From assembly GCF_031127875.1 (NCBI RefSeq), contig NZ_JARXIA010000022.1:42757-106756 (forward strand): a DNA stretch of 64,000 nt, written 5' to 3'. Positions 16,253 to 25,259 of the stretch are shown here, piece by piece; the stretch's first letter is position 1; the number at the start of each line of letters is the position of its first letter. Origin of the DNA: Pelagicoccus sp. SDUM812005. GTDB taxonomy: Bacteria > Verrucomicrobiota > Verrucomicrobiia > Opitutales > Opitutaceae. The notes beneath the pieces are model-generated. The model made no database searches, had not been told where the DNA came from, and saw only the letters and a program-made list of their open reading frames with translations. The translations under genes were made by a program, and so were the position numbers.

Positions 16253-17773
16253 ATGAATCCTCTCCTTCGCTCCCTTTTCCTCCTCTGCTGCCTGAGTCTC
16301 GCCAGCCAGGTCCTCGCCAAGAAAAACTGGATCCACATCCAGAGCGAACACTTCGAAGTGTTCAGCGAAACGGGAAAAGGCCGCACCCGCACCATCGTGG
16401 AGGAGCTCCACGACACCCACGGCATTTTCGAAGTGCTCTTCCCCAAACTCGGAAACAGCAAACGGCACCGGCTCAAGGTCATCATCGCCAAGGAAAGGAC
16501 CTTGAATCGGGAAATCGCCCCCCTCTACAAAGGCAAACCCAAAGACCTAGCCGGATTCTACGGAAAATCCCTGGAAGGCAGGCTCCTCGTCATCAACGGA
16601 AGCGTCGACTGGAATTACCTGCGGGAAGTCGTGCTCCACGAATATACCCACTTCTTGCTCGATCAACCGGGAATCGAATTCCCGCTGTGGATGAACGAGG
16701 GGCTCGCTGAAGTATTCTCCACCATCAGCCGCAACGGAAAAGGAAAGGTCACAGTGGGAAGAGCAAACGATTACCGCCTCCTGCTGCTGGCCCGAAGCAA
16801 ACTCATGCCGCTTGACGAATTGTTCGCCGTCGACCACAGCTCGCCCGTCTACAACAATTCCGGGCACGGGGCCGGCATCTACTACGCCCAGTCCTGGGCC
16901 CTCATCCACTACCTGCTTTTCGGCACGCACGAGCTGCCTAAGAACGCATTTACCAAAGTCGTCGAGCACGCCATCGCAGGAAAAACCTTCTACGATACCG
17001 CCATCCAAAAGCTGCTGGGGCGAGACTTGGACACCCTCAAGCGCGAGCTCGACAGCTACTGCGACGGAGGCGAGTATTCGAGTTATCGATACACTCTGGA
17101 CGACGCGGACTCGGACCTGCAATTCGAGGAGTTCAAGCTGTCCGGCAAGGAGCTCGAATACTTGATCGTGGAAGCTAAGCTCAGCATCCGCGGACGGAAA
17201 GAGGCCCAAGCAAGCGTCGACGCCTTCATCGAAGCCTACCCCGACGAACCTGAGAGCTATTCCCTGCGCGGCTACCTGGAGCTCCTCTCCGGCCGGGACC
17301 CGCAAGCCATCGAGCTCTTGGAAAAAGCGGTGAAGCGTAGCAGCCAGTCACCCCAGACCTACCTCCACTTCGCCGGAGCCAAGCTGCGGCAATACATAAA
17401 CTCGACCACCTATCGCGAAAACGCCCTCGACGAACTGAAAACGAGGGAACTGCTCACCTACCTCTTCAAAGCCCGAGCCCTGGCCGGCCCCTTCGACGAA
17501 AAGCTCTACCACTGCATCGGCGAAGTTTGGCTATCCTCCCAGGTCCGGCCCACCAGCGACCACATGGCAATCCTGATCGAGGGACTGCAAAACTACCCGC
17601 ACGATTCCCACCTCGCCTTCTACCTCGCCCGCTACTACGAAAAGGAAGGCGAGTTCGAAAACGCCCTGCAGCTCCACCAACGCTACTACCAGCCCCACCT
17701 TCCCCCCTACCTCAAGGTCTCCTACGAACAGCTCGCCTACCGCATCAAAACGACGCAAGAGCAGACGAAATAG
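16253..17773 (+). CDS. Secreted metallopeptidase-like protein with TPR repeats (peptidase MA/DUF1570 type)
   Basis: 506 aa. Signal peptide ends near VLA-K. Residues 25-50 (WIHIQSEHFEVFSET) and the zinc motif LHEYTHFLL (His129, Glu130, His133) followed by MNEGLAEVF give the gluzincin pattern of the peptidase MA-like superfamily. From about residue 290 helical repeats resembling TPRs follow (AEAYP-like PDEPESYSLRGYLELLSGR, ENALQLHQRYYQP). It probably acts in the periplasm; the substrate is unknown. It is preceded by 223 bp with no gene and followed by the ammonium channel gene. Confidence 0.82.
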   Translation: MNPLLRSLFLLCCLSLASQVLAKKNWIHIQSEHFEVFSETGKGRTRTIVEELHDTHGIFEVLFPKLGNSKRHRLKVIIAKERTLNREIAPLYKGKPKDLAGFYGKSLEGRLLVINGSVDWNYLREVVLHEYTHFLLDQPGIEFPLWMNEGLAEVFSTISRNGKGKVTVGRANDYRLLLLARSKLMPLDELFAVDHSSPVYNNSGHGAGIYYAQSWALIHYLLFGTHELPKNAFTKVVEHAIAGKTFYDTAIQKLLGRDLDTLKRELDSYCDGGEYSSYRYTLDDADSDLQFEEFKLSGKELEYLIVEAKLSIRGRKEAQASVDAFIEAYPDEPESYSLRGYLELLSGRDPQAIELLEKAVKRSSQSPQTYLHFAGAKLRQYINSTTYRENALDELKTRELLTYLFKARALAGPFDEKLYHCIGEVWLSSQVRPTSDHMAILIEGLQNYPHDSHLAFYLARYYEKEGEFENALQLHQRYYQPHLPPYLKVSYEQLAYRIKTTQEQTK

Positions 17774-17892
17774 CCGCCGCGTCGGCCCTGCCACCCACTC
17801 CCAAGCAAATTTATCGAACCGGGTTTCCATGAATTAAACTCATGAAAAACCCCTTGCCTCATTCATGGCGGACGCGATTATCGCCGCCACAG

Positions 17893-19227
17893 ATGAAGCG
17901 AATAAAATCCCTCCTCCCTCTACTCGCTCTACTGTCCCTCCCCCAAGTCTGCTTCGCCCAAGAAGCGAACGCAGAAGGAGCAGTAGACACTGGCACTACC
18001 GCGTGGATGCTCATATCCACCGCCCTCGTCCTCTTCATGGTCCCTGGACTGGCCATGTTCTACGGCGGGCTCGTCCGTACCAAAAACGTGCTCAGCACCA
18101 TGATGCATAGCTTCGTAGCGATGGCTGTCATCGGCGTGCTCTGGGTCGTTTGCGGCTACGCCCTCACCTTCGGCGACAGCGTGCTCGGCGGATTCGTCGG
18201 CTGGAATCCCAACTATTTCATGCTCAGCGGCATCGACGACAGCATCGTGGATGGCATCCCCGAATACATCGTCGCCATGTTCCAAGGCAAGTTCGCCATC
18301 ATCACGCCCGCCCTAATCAGCGGCGCCCTCGCGGAACGCGTATTCTTTCGTGGATACGTCTTCTTCATAGCCCTTTGGTTCCTCTTCGTCTACTGCCCGC
18401 TTTGCCACTGGATCTGGTCCGCGGACGGCTGGCTGCTCAACGCCGGGGCCGCAGGAGTCATCGACCTCGCAGGCGGCCTGGTCATCCACGTATCCGCCGG
18501 AACCAGCGCTCTCGTAGTCGCCCTTTTCCTCGGCAAGCGCCACGGCAACCCGCGCGACCTCATCAACCCGAACAACCTCGTCATGACCATGATGGGCGCC
18601 GGCTTCCTCTGGGTCGGCTGGTTCGGCTTCAACGCTGGCTCCACCGTGCAGTCCGGACTCGACACCGCCCGCGCCCTCACCATGACGCAAATCTCCGGCG
18701 CCGCCGGAGCCCTCGCCTGGACCGTCATCGAAGCCATCAAGTTCCGCAAGGTCACCTCCCTCGGCTTCGTTTCCGGCATCCTTTCCGGCCTCGTCGTCAT
18801 CACCCCCGCCGCAGCCGTGGTACAGCCCATGGGCGCCATCCTGCTCGGAGCCGCCTCCTCCTGCGTCTGCTTCCTCGCCCTCAAGATGAAGGACAAGCTC
18901 GGTTACGACGACACCCTCGACTGCTTCGGCATCCACGGCGTCGGCAGCGGACTGGGCGTAGTGCTGCTCGCCTTCCTCCTGCGACCCAGCTGGCTCGCGG
19001 AAGCGGCCGCCAATACCGAATCCGGAGTCTGGACCGCCATGGACCAATTCGGTATCCAAATGCTGGGCATGGCCGCCACTATCGCCCTCTCCGGCGTCGC
19101 GACTTATCTCATTTGCGTGCTCGTATCCAAGACCACCGGCTTCCGCGTCGACAAGCAAACCGAGATCACCGGCCTCGACAAGACCCTGCACGGCGAACAC
19201 GGCTACGGCCTCGCCAACAGCGAATAG
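17893..19227 (+). CDS. amt: Ammonium transporter (Amt/Rh family)
   Basis: 444 aa with an N-terminal signal peptide (MKRIKSLLPLLALLSLPQVC, cleaved near FAQ) as in other Gram-negative Amt proteins, then eleven membrane helices. Family signatures: AMFYGGLVRTKNVLSTMMHS, the two pore histidines in VIHVSAGTSALVVAL (His199) and CFGIHGVGSGLG (His348), and TITGLD-like EITGLDKTLHGEHGYG at the C-terminus, the region usually contacted by PII. An ATG 51 bp upstream would add 17 unlikely residues before the signal peptide. No glnK/PII gene is adjacent, unlike in many bacteria. Confidence 0.95.
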   Translation: MKRIKSLLPLLALLSLPQVCFAQEANAEGAVDTGTTAWMLISTALVLFMVPGLAMFYGGLVRTKNVLSTMMHSFVAMAVIGVLWVVCGYALTFGDSVLGGFVGWNPNYFMLSGIDDSIVDGIPEYIVAMFQGKFAIITPALISGALAERVFFRGYVFFIALWFLFVYCPLCHWIWSADGWLLNAGAAGVIDLAGGLVIHVSAGTSALVVALFLGKRHGNPRDLINPNNLVMTMMGAGFLWVGWFGFNAGSTVQSGLDTARALTMTQISGAAGALAWTVIEAIKFRKVTSLGFVSGILSGLVVITPAAAVVQPMGAILLGAASSCVCFLALKMKDKLGYDDTLDCFGIHGVGSGLGVVLLAFLLRPSWLAEAAANTESGVWTAMDQFGIQMLGMAATIALSGVATYLICVLVSKTTGFRVDKQTEITGLDKTLHGEHGYGLANSE

Positions 19228-19257
19228 CCTGGCGCCGCCAATCCGAAAACTTTTACC

Positions 19258-19290
19258 AGCCCCGCTTCGCCCTTCGCGAGCGGGGCTTTC
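19258..19290 (+). terminator. Intrinsic terminator after amt
   Basis: AGCCCCGCT pairs with AGCGGGGCT across a 12-base loop, followed by TTTC. It is 31 bp after the amt stop. The T tract is weak, so efficiency is uncertain. Confidence 0.65.
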
Positions 19291-19448
19291 GCTAGCCATC
19301 TTTTACATCCCCTCGGCGAACTGCTGCAACTCGTGCAGCAATTCCCCTAGCGCCATACGCCAAGGCAACGTCGACCAAACAAATCGCCGCCCCGCTTCCT
19401 TTTACGTCGTGACAGTCGCCGCCCTTCGTGGGAGATACGGCAGTTCGC

Positions 19449-20339
19449 ATGCTTCGCTTTCTCCTACTGCTCTCCGGCGTCTTCTTTTGCTCCACTTCGG
19501 TTATCCTGATCCGGTCGAGCAGCCTGCCGCCCGCCTTGGTCGGCACCTACCGCCTCCTGTTCGCCTCCATCCTCCTGCTGCCGATCTTCCTCAAGAGCTG
19601 GAGCACGCACCGAGCCGCCGTGCAGCCGCGCCTGTTCCTCCGCTGCGTGATCCCCGCCGCCTTGCTGGCCATCCACCTGATGTCCTGGGCCATGGGCGCC
19701 CGGATGACCTACATCGCCAACGCCACCTTGATCATCAACCTCACGCCTGCCGTCATGCCCTTGCTCGCCTTTTTCCTCATCAAGGAAAAGGTCACCCGTC
19801 GCGAAATTCTGGGTACGCTGGTCGCCCTGAGCGGCGTTGGCATCCTCTCCGCGAACGCTTTCAGCATCAATCCCGACTACCTCTGGGGAAATATCGTTTG
19901 CTTCGCCTCCATGATCACCTTCGCGGCTTACCTCGCCTTTGGTCGCATCAACAAGGACTTCCCCTCCATTTGGCTCTACATGGTCCCGATCTACATGATC
20001 GCGACCGTCTTCTGCCTACTCTTTTCCCTGGCCACCCTCGACTCGGTAAGCCTCGGCTCCTGGGAGGAAGCAGGCTGGATGCTGGCGATGGCCATCCTGC
20101 CCACCATCCTCGGCCACGTTACCCTCAACAATAGCCTGCGCTACTTCACGGCCCAGACCTTCGCCGTCGTAAACCTGCACCAATTCGTTTCGGCCGGCAT
20201 CATGGGCTGGCTCATTTTCGGCGACACCCCGCCGACCACCTTCTACTTCGCCGCCGCCCTTTGCGTCAGCGGAGCTATCATCGTCATCCACGAAGCCGCC
20301 AAGATCCGCCGCATCGCCCGAGCCCGCCAGGCGGGTTAG
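19449..20339 (+). CDS. EamA/DMT-family membrane transporter
   Basis: 296 aa with about ten hydrophobic helices in two EamA repeats: first SGVFFCSTSVILIRSS with IANATLIINLTPAVMPLLAF, second FASMITFAAYLAF with TVFCLLF and AILPTILGHVTLNNSLRYF. These transporters export metabolites or amino acids; the substrate cannot be inferred. The ATG at 19449 places the first helix at the N-terminus; a GTG at 19428 would add seven residues. It converges with the M48-like lipoprotein gene 30 bp downstream. Confidence 0.85.
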   Translation: MLRFLLLLSGVFFCSTSVILIRSSSLPPALVGTYRLLFASILLLPIFLKSWSTHRAAVQPRLFLRCVIPAALLAIHLMSWAMGARMTYIANATLIINLTPAVMPLLAFFLIKEKVTRREILGTLVALSGVGILSANAFSINPDYLWGNIVCFASMITFAAYLAFGRINKDFPSIWLYMVPIYMIATVFCLLFSLATLDSVSLGSWEEAGWMLAMAILPTILGHVTLNNSLRYFTAQTFAVVNLHQFVSAGIMGWLIFGDTPPTTFYFAAALCVSGAIIVIHEAAKIRRIARARQAG

Positions 20340-20369
20340 CGGAAGCGACAACAGTCGGACGCAGCTTCC

Positions 20370-21446
20370 CTATTCGATCTCGCTGACATCGCCCTGCAGG
20401 TATTCCTCGGGAAAGATCGGTTCCTCCGCCTCCCGTTTCGCTTCGATGGAAGCGATCACCTTGCCGGCCGTTTCGATGCGTTCGACCTCCTTGGCGGTCA
20501 GCTCTCCTTTGCGACTCCGTCCCCGCAGGGCCCTGTCCCAAAACTCTGGATACCCCGCAATTTCGTAGTCGGCAGAAGCCAGCAGGTAGAGGGCGATCAA
20601 GTCGGCCTCGACTTCGAAGGCATGCGAGTAGGCGTTGCCGCCCATGCCGCCAAAAATCCCGCCCGTATTCACTCCGCTGGCAGCCGCAGCCACGTCGAGC
20701 AATTGCCCCAGCATCGCGTTCTTTCCCTTCTGCTTGGAGTGGCGCATCACGTTTTTCGCGAGCGCGTAGGCGCAAAGGTAGGCGAGGTCCTCGCTGCGCT
20801 TAATGCTCTCCACCAAGGATAGGCCGATCCAAATCACGTCGCCGTCCACCTGCAAGTCCACCGCGTCGGTCGCGACCACCACCACGCCATAATAAGCGCC
20901 TTCGACGGGCGTCACCTCCAGTTCAAGAACCTCGTTCCCGCGCTGCACTTCCAACAGGTTGGGTCCGCCCGGCTCCAGCTGACGCTTGACCTGTCGTGCC
21001 GCGTAGATGGCCGAGCGAGAGCCTTGCGGCACCTTGGCTCCATTGATGGAGAGCAATCTGTCTCCCGCCCTCAAGCCCGCGCTCTCCGCTGGCGAATCGG
21101 GAAACACGGTGAGAACCGTCACCCACGGACCGAAGCCCTCCGCTCTCGCTTCCGCGAGTAGGGCCTCGCTGTAGAAGGCTTCCGTAACGAAGGCGGCTCC
21201 GATATAGCCGTGCGTTTCTTCGGCTCGATAGTTGGCCGCCTTTTCAATCAAGGGATGCAAGGTCTGCCAAACCGCTGACTCCGCTTCGTGGATACGCCCG
21301 AGGAAAGCCGCTCGCATGCGGGCTTGCTCCGCGGCTTGGCGAGCCTGTTCGGCCTTGCGTTCCGCGGAATGAGTCGAGTCGCAAGCGCTGAGCAGCAACA
21401 AGCTGAGGCTGATACCGAGGGCAAAAAGAGGTCTTGAGCGGAGCAT
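20370..21446 (-). CDS. Lipoprotein with PDZ domain and a degenerate M48 peptidase domain (pseudoprotease)
   Basis: 358 aa. Lipobox LLSAC (Cys22) anchors it to a membrane; residues 25-50 are a charged helix rich in AEQAR. A PDZ domain spans about 108-180 (VFPDSPAESAGLRAGDRLLS). Residues 215-310 match the M48 peptidase pattern, but where active relatives have HELAHN this protein has YALAKN (227-232), so both zinc histidines and the catalytic Glu are gone. The downstream element SHAFEVEADLIALYLLASA and FWDRA is kept. It is therefore probably a non-catalytic binding or chaperone-like protein (inference). The start is the second Met of a longer frame, chosen for the signal. Confidence 0.8.
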   Translation of the reverse strand: MLRSRPLFALGISLSLLLLSACDSTHSAERKAEQARQAAEQARMRAAFLGRIHEAESAVWQTLHPLIEKAANYRAEETHGYIGAAFVTEAFYSEALLAEARAEGFGPWVTVLTVFPDSPAESAGLRAGDRLLSINGAKVPQGSRSAIYAARQVKRQLEPGGPNLLEVQRGNEVLELEVTPVEGAYYGVVVVATDAVDLQVDGDVIWIGLSLVESIKRSEDLAYLCAYALAKNVMRHSKQKGKNAMLGQLLDVAAAASGVNTGGIFGGMGGNAYSHAFEVEADLIALYLLASADYEIAGYPEFWDRALRGRSRKGELTAKEVERIETAGKVIASIEAKREAEEPIFPEEYLQGDVSEIE

Positions 21447-21518
21447 AGGCTGGATGGACCGAAAGCCTAGCCCCAGCCGCCCGCTTATCAACTCCTTAAC
21501 GGAGGGACTCGCGACGCC

Positions 21519-21881
21519 CTAGTTGTTGAGGTAGCGACGCACCTCGCCGATGGTTTGCCCTACCATCTCTTCGAGCTGATCTACGCTCCCACGAGCGAAT
21601 TCGGTTTCCCCCGCCCGCAAGGACGACTCGATGCGTTGGGTGAGCTCGGATACCGCCGTCAGGTCCGCATTTTGCGAGGCCCCCTTCATGGCGTGGATGC
21701 GAATCGTAGCCGTATTGATTTCGCCGGATTCGATCGCTTCCACGAAATCGCGAAAATTTGCGTTGATATCCGGCACGCAGGCTTCGAGCACTTGAGCAAC
21801 AAGTTCCTCGTCGCCCATGAGTCTAGATTTGAGGTTCTCCGAATCGAAGAGTTTCAATGAGTCGCAGGGTTGGTCGTTCAT
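21519..21881 (-). CDS. Hpt-domain phosphotransfer protein
   Basis: 120 aa, a single Hpt four-helix bundle. The phospho-acceptor is His63 in RIHAMKGASQN. It aligns without gaps to the other Hpt protein at 24763-25131 with about 43% identity over 120 residues (counted by hand), including LKLF, SRLM, QVLEAC and QN.DL blocks, so they are paralogues. It should shuttle phosphate between receiver domains; the adjacent receiver-kinase products are obvious partners. It is the downstream-most gene of the minus-strand signalling cluster. The ATG at 21881 is preferred over an upstream in-frame start. Confidence 0.88.
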   Translation of the reverse strand: MNDQPCDSLKLFDSENLKSRLMGDEELVAQVLEACVPDINANFRDFVEAIESGEINTATIRIHAMKGASQNADLTAVSELTQRIESSLRAGETEFARGSVDQLEEMVGQTIGEVRRYLNN

Positions 21882-22036
21882 GGTTCGGGTGGGTCGATCC
21901 ACAGGAAATAATAAAGCTTACCTTCCTGATCGGCAGCGGTAACCGCCATTTAAAGCAAAGATCAAAAGACGAGGTAAATAACCGTCCCCACTAGGCTCCA
22001 CTACTCACACGCTAGGGACAACATCCCCCAACGCGC

Positions 22037-23185
22037 CTAGGGGTGAAGCGAAGGCGAGCTAGCCTCCTGCAGCTCGCAGGAGCTCTCCGTATCCTCCTTA
22101 GCCATCGGCAGGCTAAACTTGAATGTCGAGCCCAGGCCTAACTCCGATTCCACCCAAATTTTGCCGCCATGGGCCGCCACGACGCGCTGGCAAATCGCAA
22201 GGCCCAAGCCTACTCCTTCCGGCTGAGTCGGTCCGACCAAGCGCTTAAAGGGCTCGAAGATCCTCTCGAAATACCTCGCGTCGATGCCGCGACCATTGTC
22301 GGCCACCGCGATAACGATTTCCCCTTTCGCTTCCGCGCTCGAAATCCTTATCGATGGCGGAGCGTCTCCGTGGTACTTGATCGCATTGGCGACCAGGTTC
22401 TGCAGGACATGGATCAAAAGCCCCTCGTCCGCCTGAGCCTGCGGCAAAGCTTCGATCTCGATGCTCGCGCCCTTCTCCTCCACCAAAGCGCTCAGGTTCG
22501 AAACCGCTTGCTGAGCCAGGGCGGCAAGGTCCACCGCAGCCAAGGTCACCGACTTGTCGCCAAGCACGCTGAAATTCAAAAGGCTGTCTACCAGCCGCTC
22601 CGCTTGGTCGGTGAAGGACTCAATGTAACCGATGAACTCGAGCTCCTCCGCCTCCGCATCCCGGGCCTTCGCCTTCTGCATCAACAGGCTCGCGTACATG
22701 CCAATCGACTTGACGGGCGACTTCAGGTCGTGGGCGGCGACGTGAGCGAAACTCTTGAGATTTCGCTGGGCTTCTTCCAGTTCCAGCCGCTGCCGCCAAC
22801 GCTCCAAGCCGTATCGAACCGCCCGGGCCAGTTGGTCCGCGCCAAATTCGCCCTTGGTCAGGAAGTCGATGGCGCCTCGGCGCAAGGACTGCTCGCCGAT
22901 TTCCTCGTCCGTATTCGCAGTCAGCACAATGACCGGATTCGATGGTCCCAAAACTCGAAAAAAGGTTTCCACCGTCTCGAGACCTTGGCTCTCCGGCAGG
23001 CCGAGATCGAGCACGATCAAGTCGTAGGGCGTCACGGAAAGCTCCTCGAAACTTGAGGATAGCGAATCGACCACCCGAACATGGTGCGCCGGCTTGAAAG
23101 CCTTTCCCAAGGCAGCCTTGAAGAACACCGCATGGTCGCGGCTGTCCTCTACTAACAATATTCGAATAGGTCCTGAAAGCTCCAT
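22037..23185 (-). CDS. Soluble hybrid: response receiver fused to histidine kinase
   Basis: 382 aa, no membrane segment. Receiver domain at 1-125 (LLVEDS acidic pocket, phospho-Asp60 in IVLDLGLP, Lys in FLTKGE), then a phytochrome-type HisKA dimerisation helix with His152 in FAHVAAHDLKSPVKS, and an intact HATPase: N box LQNLVANAIKY, G1 VADNGRGI, F box FERIFEPFKRL, G2 GVGLGLAICQ. An N-terminal receiver before the kinase suggests that phosphorylation state controls kinase output. It lies between a pseudokinase and an Hpt gene on the same strand, so phosphorelay partners are local. Confidence 0.9.
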   Translation of the reverse strand: MELSGPIRILLVEDSRDHAVFFKAALGKAFKPAHHVRVVDSLSSSFEELSVTPYDLIVLDLGLPESQGLETVETFFRVLGPSNPVIVLTANTDEEIGEQSLRRGAIDFLTKGEFGADQLARAVRYGLERWRQRLELEEAQRNLKSFAHVAAHDLKSPVKSIGMYASLLMQKAKARDAEAEELEFIGYIESFTDQAERLVDSLLNFSVLGDKSVTLAAVDLAALAQQAVSNLSALVEEKGASIEIEALPQAQADEGLLIHVLQNLVANAIKYHGDAPPSIRISSAEAKGEIVIAVADNGRGIDARYFERIFEPFKRLVGPTQPEGVGLGLAICQRVVAAHGGKIWVESELGLGSTFKFSLPMAKEDTESSCELQEASSPSLHP

Positions 23186-23298
23186 TTCTTGGTCGGTCTA
23201 AGAACGCGGCTCAATGGAGAGCCGCTTCTTCCACAACTGAAACGCGGCTTCGTCGCATAGTATCGACGCCACCTCGCCCCAGCTAATTCGCCACTAGA

Positions 23299-24441
23299 CT
23301 ACAAGCCGAATGGCAGCTTGAGCGGCAAGTTGAACGAGAACCTCACCCCTCGCTTGCTTTCGTTACGGATCTCCAAGGAGCAGCCCATAGCATCGAGCAT
23401 ATGGCTGGCAACCTGGATCGAGCAAATGGCCTGGCGGTCAGCCGCGCTGCGCTCCTGGCCATCGGATCCTGACGCATTGCAGAGCGTTGCGAAGTCGCTG
23501 GTCTCGATGCCGCGCCCCTCGCAGGAGATCGCGAGCCCGAGCTTTCCGTCGTCGACCTCGGATTCGATGCAAACGGTCTTGTTGTCGCCCGAATAACAAA
23601 GGGCAGCGGTTAGCAAATTGCGCAGGACCGTGGAAATCATCCGCTCGTCGCAATAGGCCTTGAAGTCGAAAACCCCGCGTTGGGCAATGTAGATGCCTCG
23701 CTCGTCGGCCAAAGTGGTGAGCAAACGCACCGCTCGGTGAATACTGCCGGCAACATCGACCATCGTCAGGTTCGGCCGCATCGCCCCCCTCACGCTGCGG
23801 CCCCAGTCCAACAGCTCCTTCGTCGCTACCAATGCCTCGCAGGAGGTTTGGTAGGCCGTATCCAAAAGTTCGATCAACATCTCTTTCGGCATGTTGTCCG
23901 CTTCCTTGTAAGTCGTGGAAAGCAGCTGGTTGAGCGCGAAAAGCGGCGTCGCCAAATCGGTCTCGAGCAGCGACATGAGCCAGTCCTTGGACGCGTTCGC
24001 TACCTTCAGCGAAGTCTCGGTCCGCTTGCGCTCCACCGCGTATTGGGCCATGCGATCGAAGATCATTCCGCAATCCTTGTTCTTCTGCACGAAATTCACG
24101 GCGCCCGCCCGAATGCCTCTCTTGTAGACGTCCGGATCCTGATTGCCCGTCACCATGATGTAAGCCGAAGCGGGATAGCTGCCCGCGAGGCGCTGGATCA
24201 CTTCCGAACCTTCCTCCAAGCCCAGATTGTAGTCGACCGCTACGATTTCATAGCTGCCATCCTCGAGCTTCGACTCAGCTTCCTCCGAGTTGCGGGCCCA
24301 ATCGAATTCGTAGCTATTGTCGGAATTAGTCCCTATCATCACCGAAAGGGAGCGGTAGTCGTGAATGCTGTCATCCACGATGAGGACGTTAACAGGGGCA
24401 GCGAGGGAGGTACCTTTCTCTGCAGGAGCGCTAGATTTCAT
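23299..24441 (-). CDS. Receiver fused to a degenerate histidine kinase (pseudokinase)
   Basis: 380 aa. The receiver is complete (VDDS pocket, Asp70 in IVAVDYNLG, Thr in MVTGN, Lys in FVQKNK). The rest has the length and order of HisKA-HATPase but lacks key residues: the H-box reads LLETDLATPLFAL with Thr161 where His belongs; the N box reads RNLLTAALCY with Ala for the essential Asn; the G1 box reads SCEGRGIE with no Asp; no G2 glycine pair is seen. It probably cannot autophosphorylate and may act by dimerising with or inhibiting the neighbouring kinase (inference). It begins at the ATG 24441. Confidence 0.85.
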   Translation of the reverse strand: MKSSAPAEKGTSLAAPVNVLIVDDSIHDYRSLSVMIGTNSDNSYEFDWARNSEEAESKLEDGSYEIVAVDYNLGLEEGSEVIQRLAGSYPASAYIMVTGNQDPDVYKRGIRAGAVNFVQKNKDCGMIFDRMAQYAVERKRTETSLKVANASKDWLMSLLETDLATPLFALNQLLSTTYKEADNMPKEMLIELLDTAYQTSCEALVATKELLDWGRSVRGAMRPNLTMVDVAGSIHRAVRLLTTLADERGIYIAQRGVFDFKAYCDERMISTVLRNLLTAALCYSGDNKTVCIESEVDDGKLGLAISCEGRGIETSDFATLCNASGSDGQERSAADRQAICSIQVASHMLDAMGCSLEIRNESKRGVRFSFNLPLKLPFGL

Positions 24442-24762
24442 GGGCAATCAGTGGTTTGGATTATCGTACGTCGGTGGCGCCCAACTCGCCCTTCGGTCAG
24501 AACAGGCTCGAGCAGCAATCGATGAACTTCGTTTTTCTCTACCCTCATGAACGGCAGCGGATTCACCTTAGGTAAGGGCTAAGGGCTTGAAACGCGTCCT
24601 TCTCGCCCCGATTAGCAAAGCTTTTAAAGGAGCCCCACGAAACGGTCCCAGCAATCGTCAAAAAGCGGCGCCTGCCGCATATCCTCTAAGGCAGCGTTTA
24701 CAGGCCTAGGGTCACTCTTTCGCGAACTGAGAACTAAGGCCTGCCGCCCGCCCGCTTCCGAC
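24442..24762. other. Gene-free region, 321 bp, upstream of the receiver-pseudokinase gene
   Basis: No supportable reading frame, RNA gene or repeat is seen. It separates the second Hpt gene from the receiver-pseudokinase gene, both on the minus strand, and so probably holds the latter's promoter; a TACGATAAT stretch (minus strand, around 24464) could be a -10 element but no good -35 lies at the right spacing. The left part is moderately AT-rich (TTTTTCTC near 24533). Confidence 0.5.
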
Positions 24763-25131
24763 TCACCCCAACTCAGGAAAATACCCCTGTATCTCGCGGA
24801 TGGTATTCTCTATCACGTCCGCAAGCTCGCCTACCTTGGCTCGCGCAAAGCCTTCGTCGCCCTCTTTCAAGGAATCTTCGATCTCCAAGGTAAGGGCCGC
24901 CAAGGCCCTCAAGTCGGAGTTTTGCGCGGAGCCCTTAATCGAATGCACCGTCCGACGGGCTTCCTTCACATCCCCCGCTGCCAGCTGCTCCCGGAAACGC
25001 TCCAGGTTGTTCCGCAGATCCGGCAAGCAAGCTTCCAGAACTTGCAACATCAAGTCCCGATCGTCCATCAGGCGAGAGAGCAGGGATTCCGGAACGAACA
25101 ACTTCAGGTCCTTGTAGGTAGCGTCGGGCAT
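24763..25131 (-). CDS. Hpt-domain phosphotransfer protein (paralogue)
   Basis: 122 aa Hpt domain with acceptor His63 in TVHSIKGSAQN. It aligns gap-free with the Hpt protein at 21519-21881 and has the acceptor at the same position. The two Hpt genes bracket the two receiver-kinase genes on the same strand, suggesting one phosphorelay with alternative transfer proteins or a duplication of the Hpt gene. The ATG at 25131 is used; an upstream in-frame TTG adds one residue only. Confidence 0.88.
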   Translation of the reverse strand: MPDATYKDLKLFVPESLLSRLMDDRDLMLQVLEACLPDLRNNLERFREQLAAGDVKEARRTVHSIKGSAQNSDLRALAALTLEIEDSLKEGDEGFARAKVGELADVIENTIREIQGYFPELG

Positions 25132-25259
25132 CAAAAAATAGGGGCAGGGTTCACGGTTTCAGTTCCCACAACATAGCGAATTTCCCTCAGCTCCGCCAGA
25201 GGGGCACCTTGCTTTTTACAACTTTAATAAAAATTGCCCCGCGAGAAGAACCGCTCTCC

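Noticed and set aside
17842..17892. Upstream ATG for the ammonium channel
   Set aside because: It would put 17 residues before a clear signal peptide starting at 17893.
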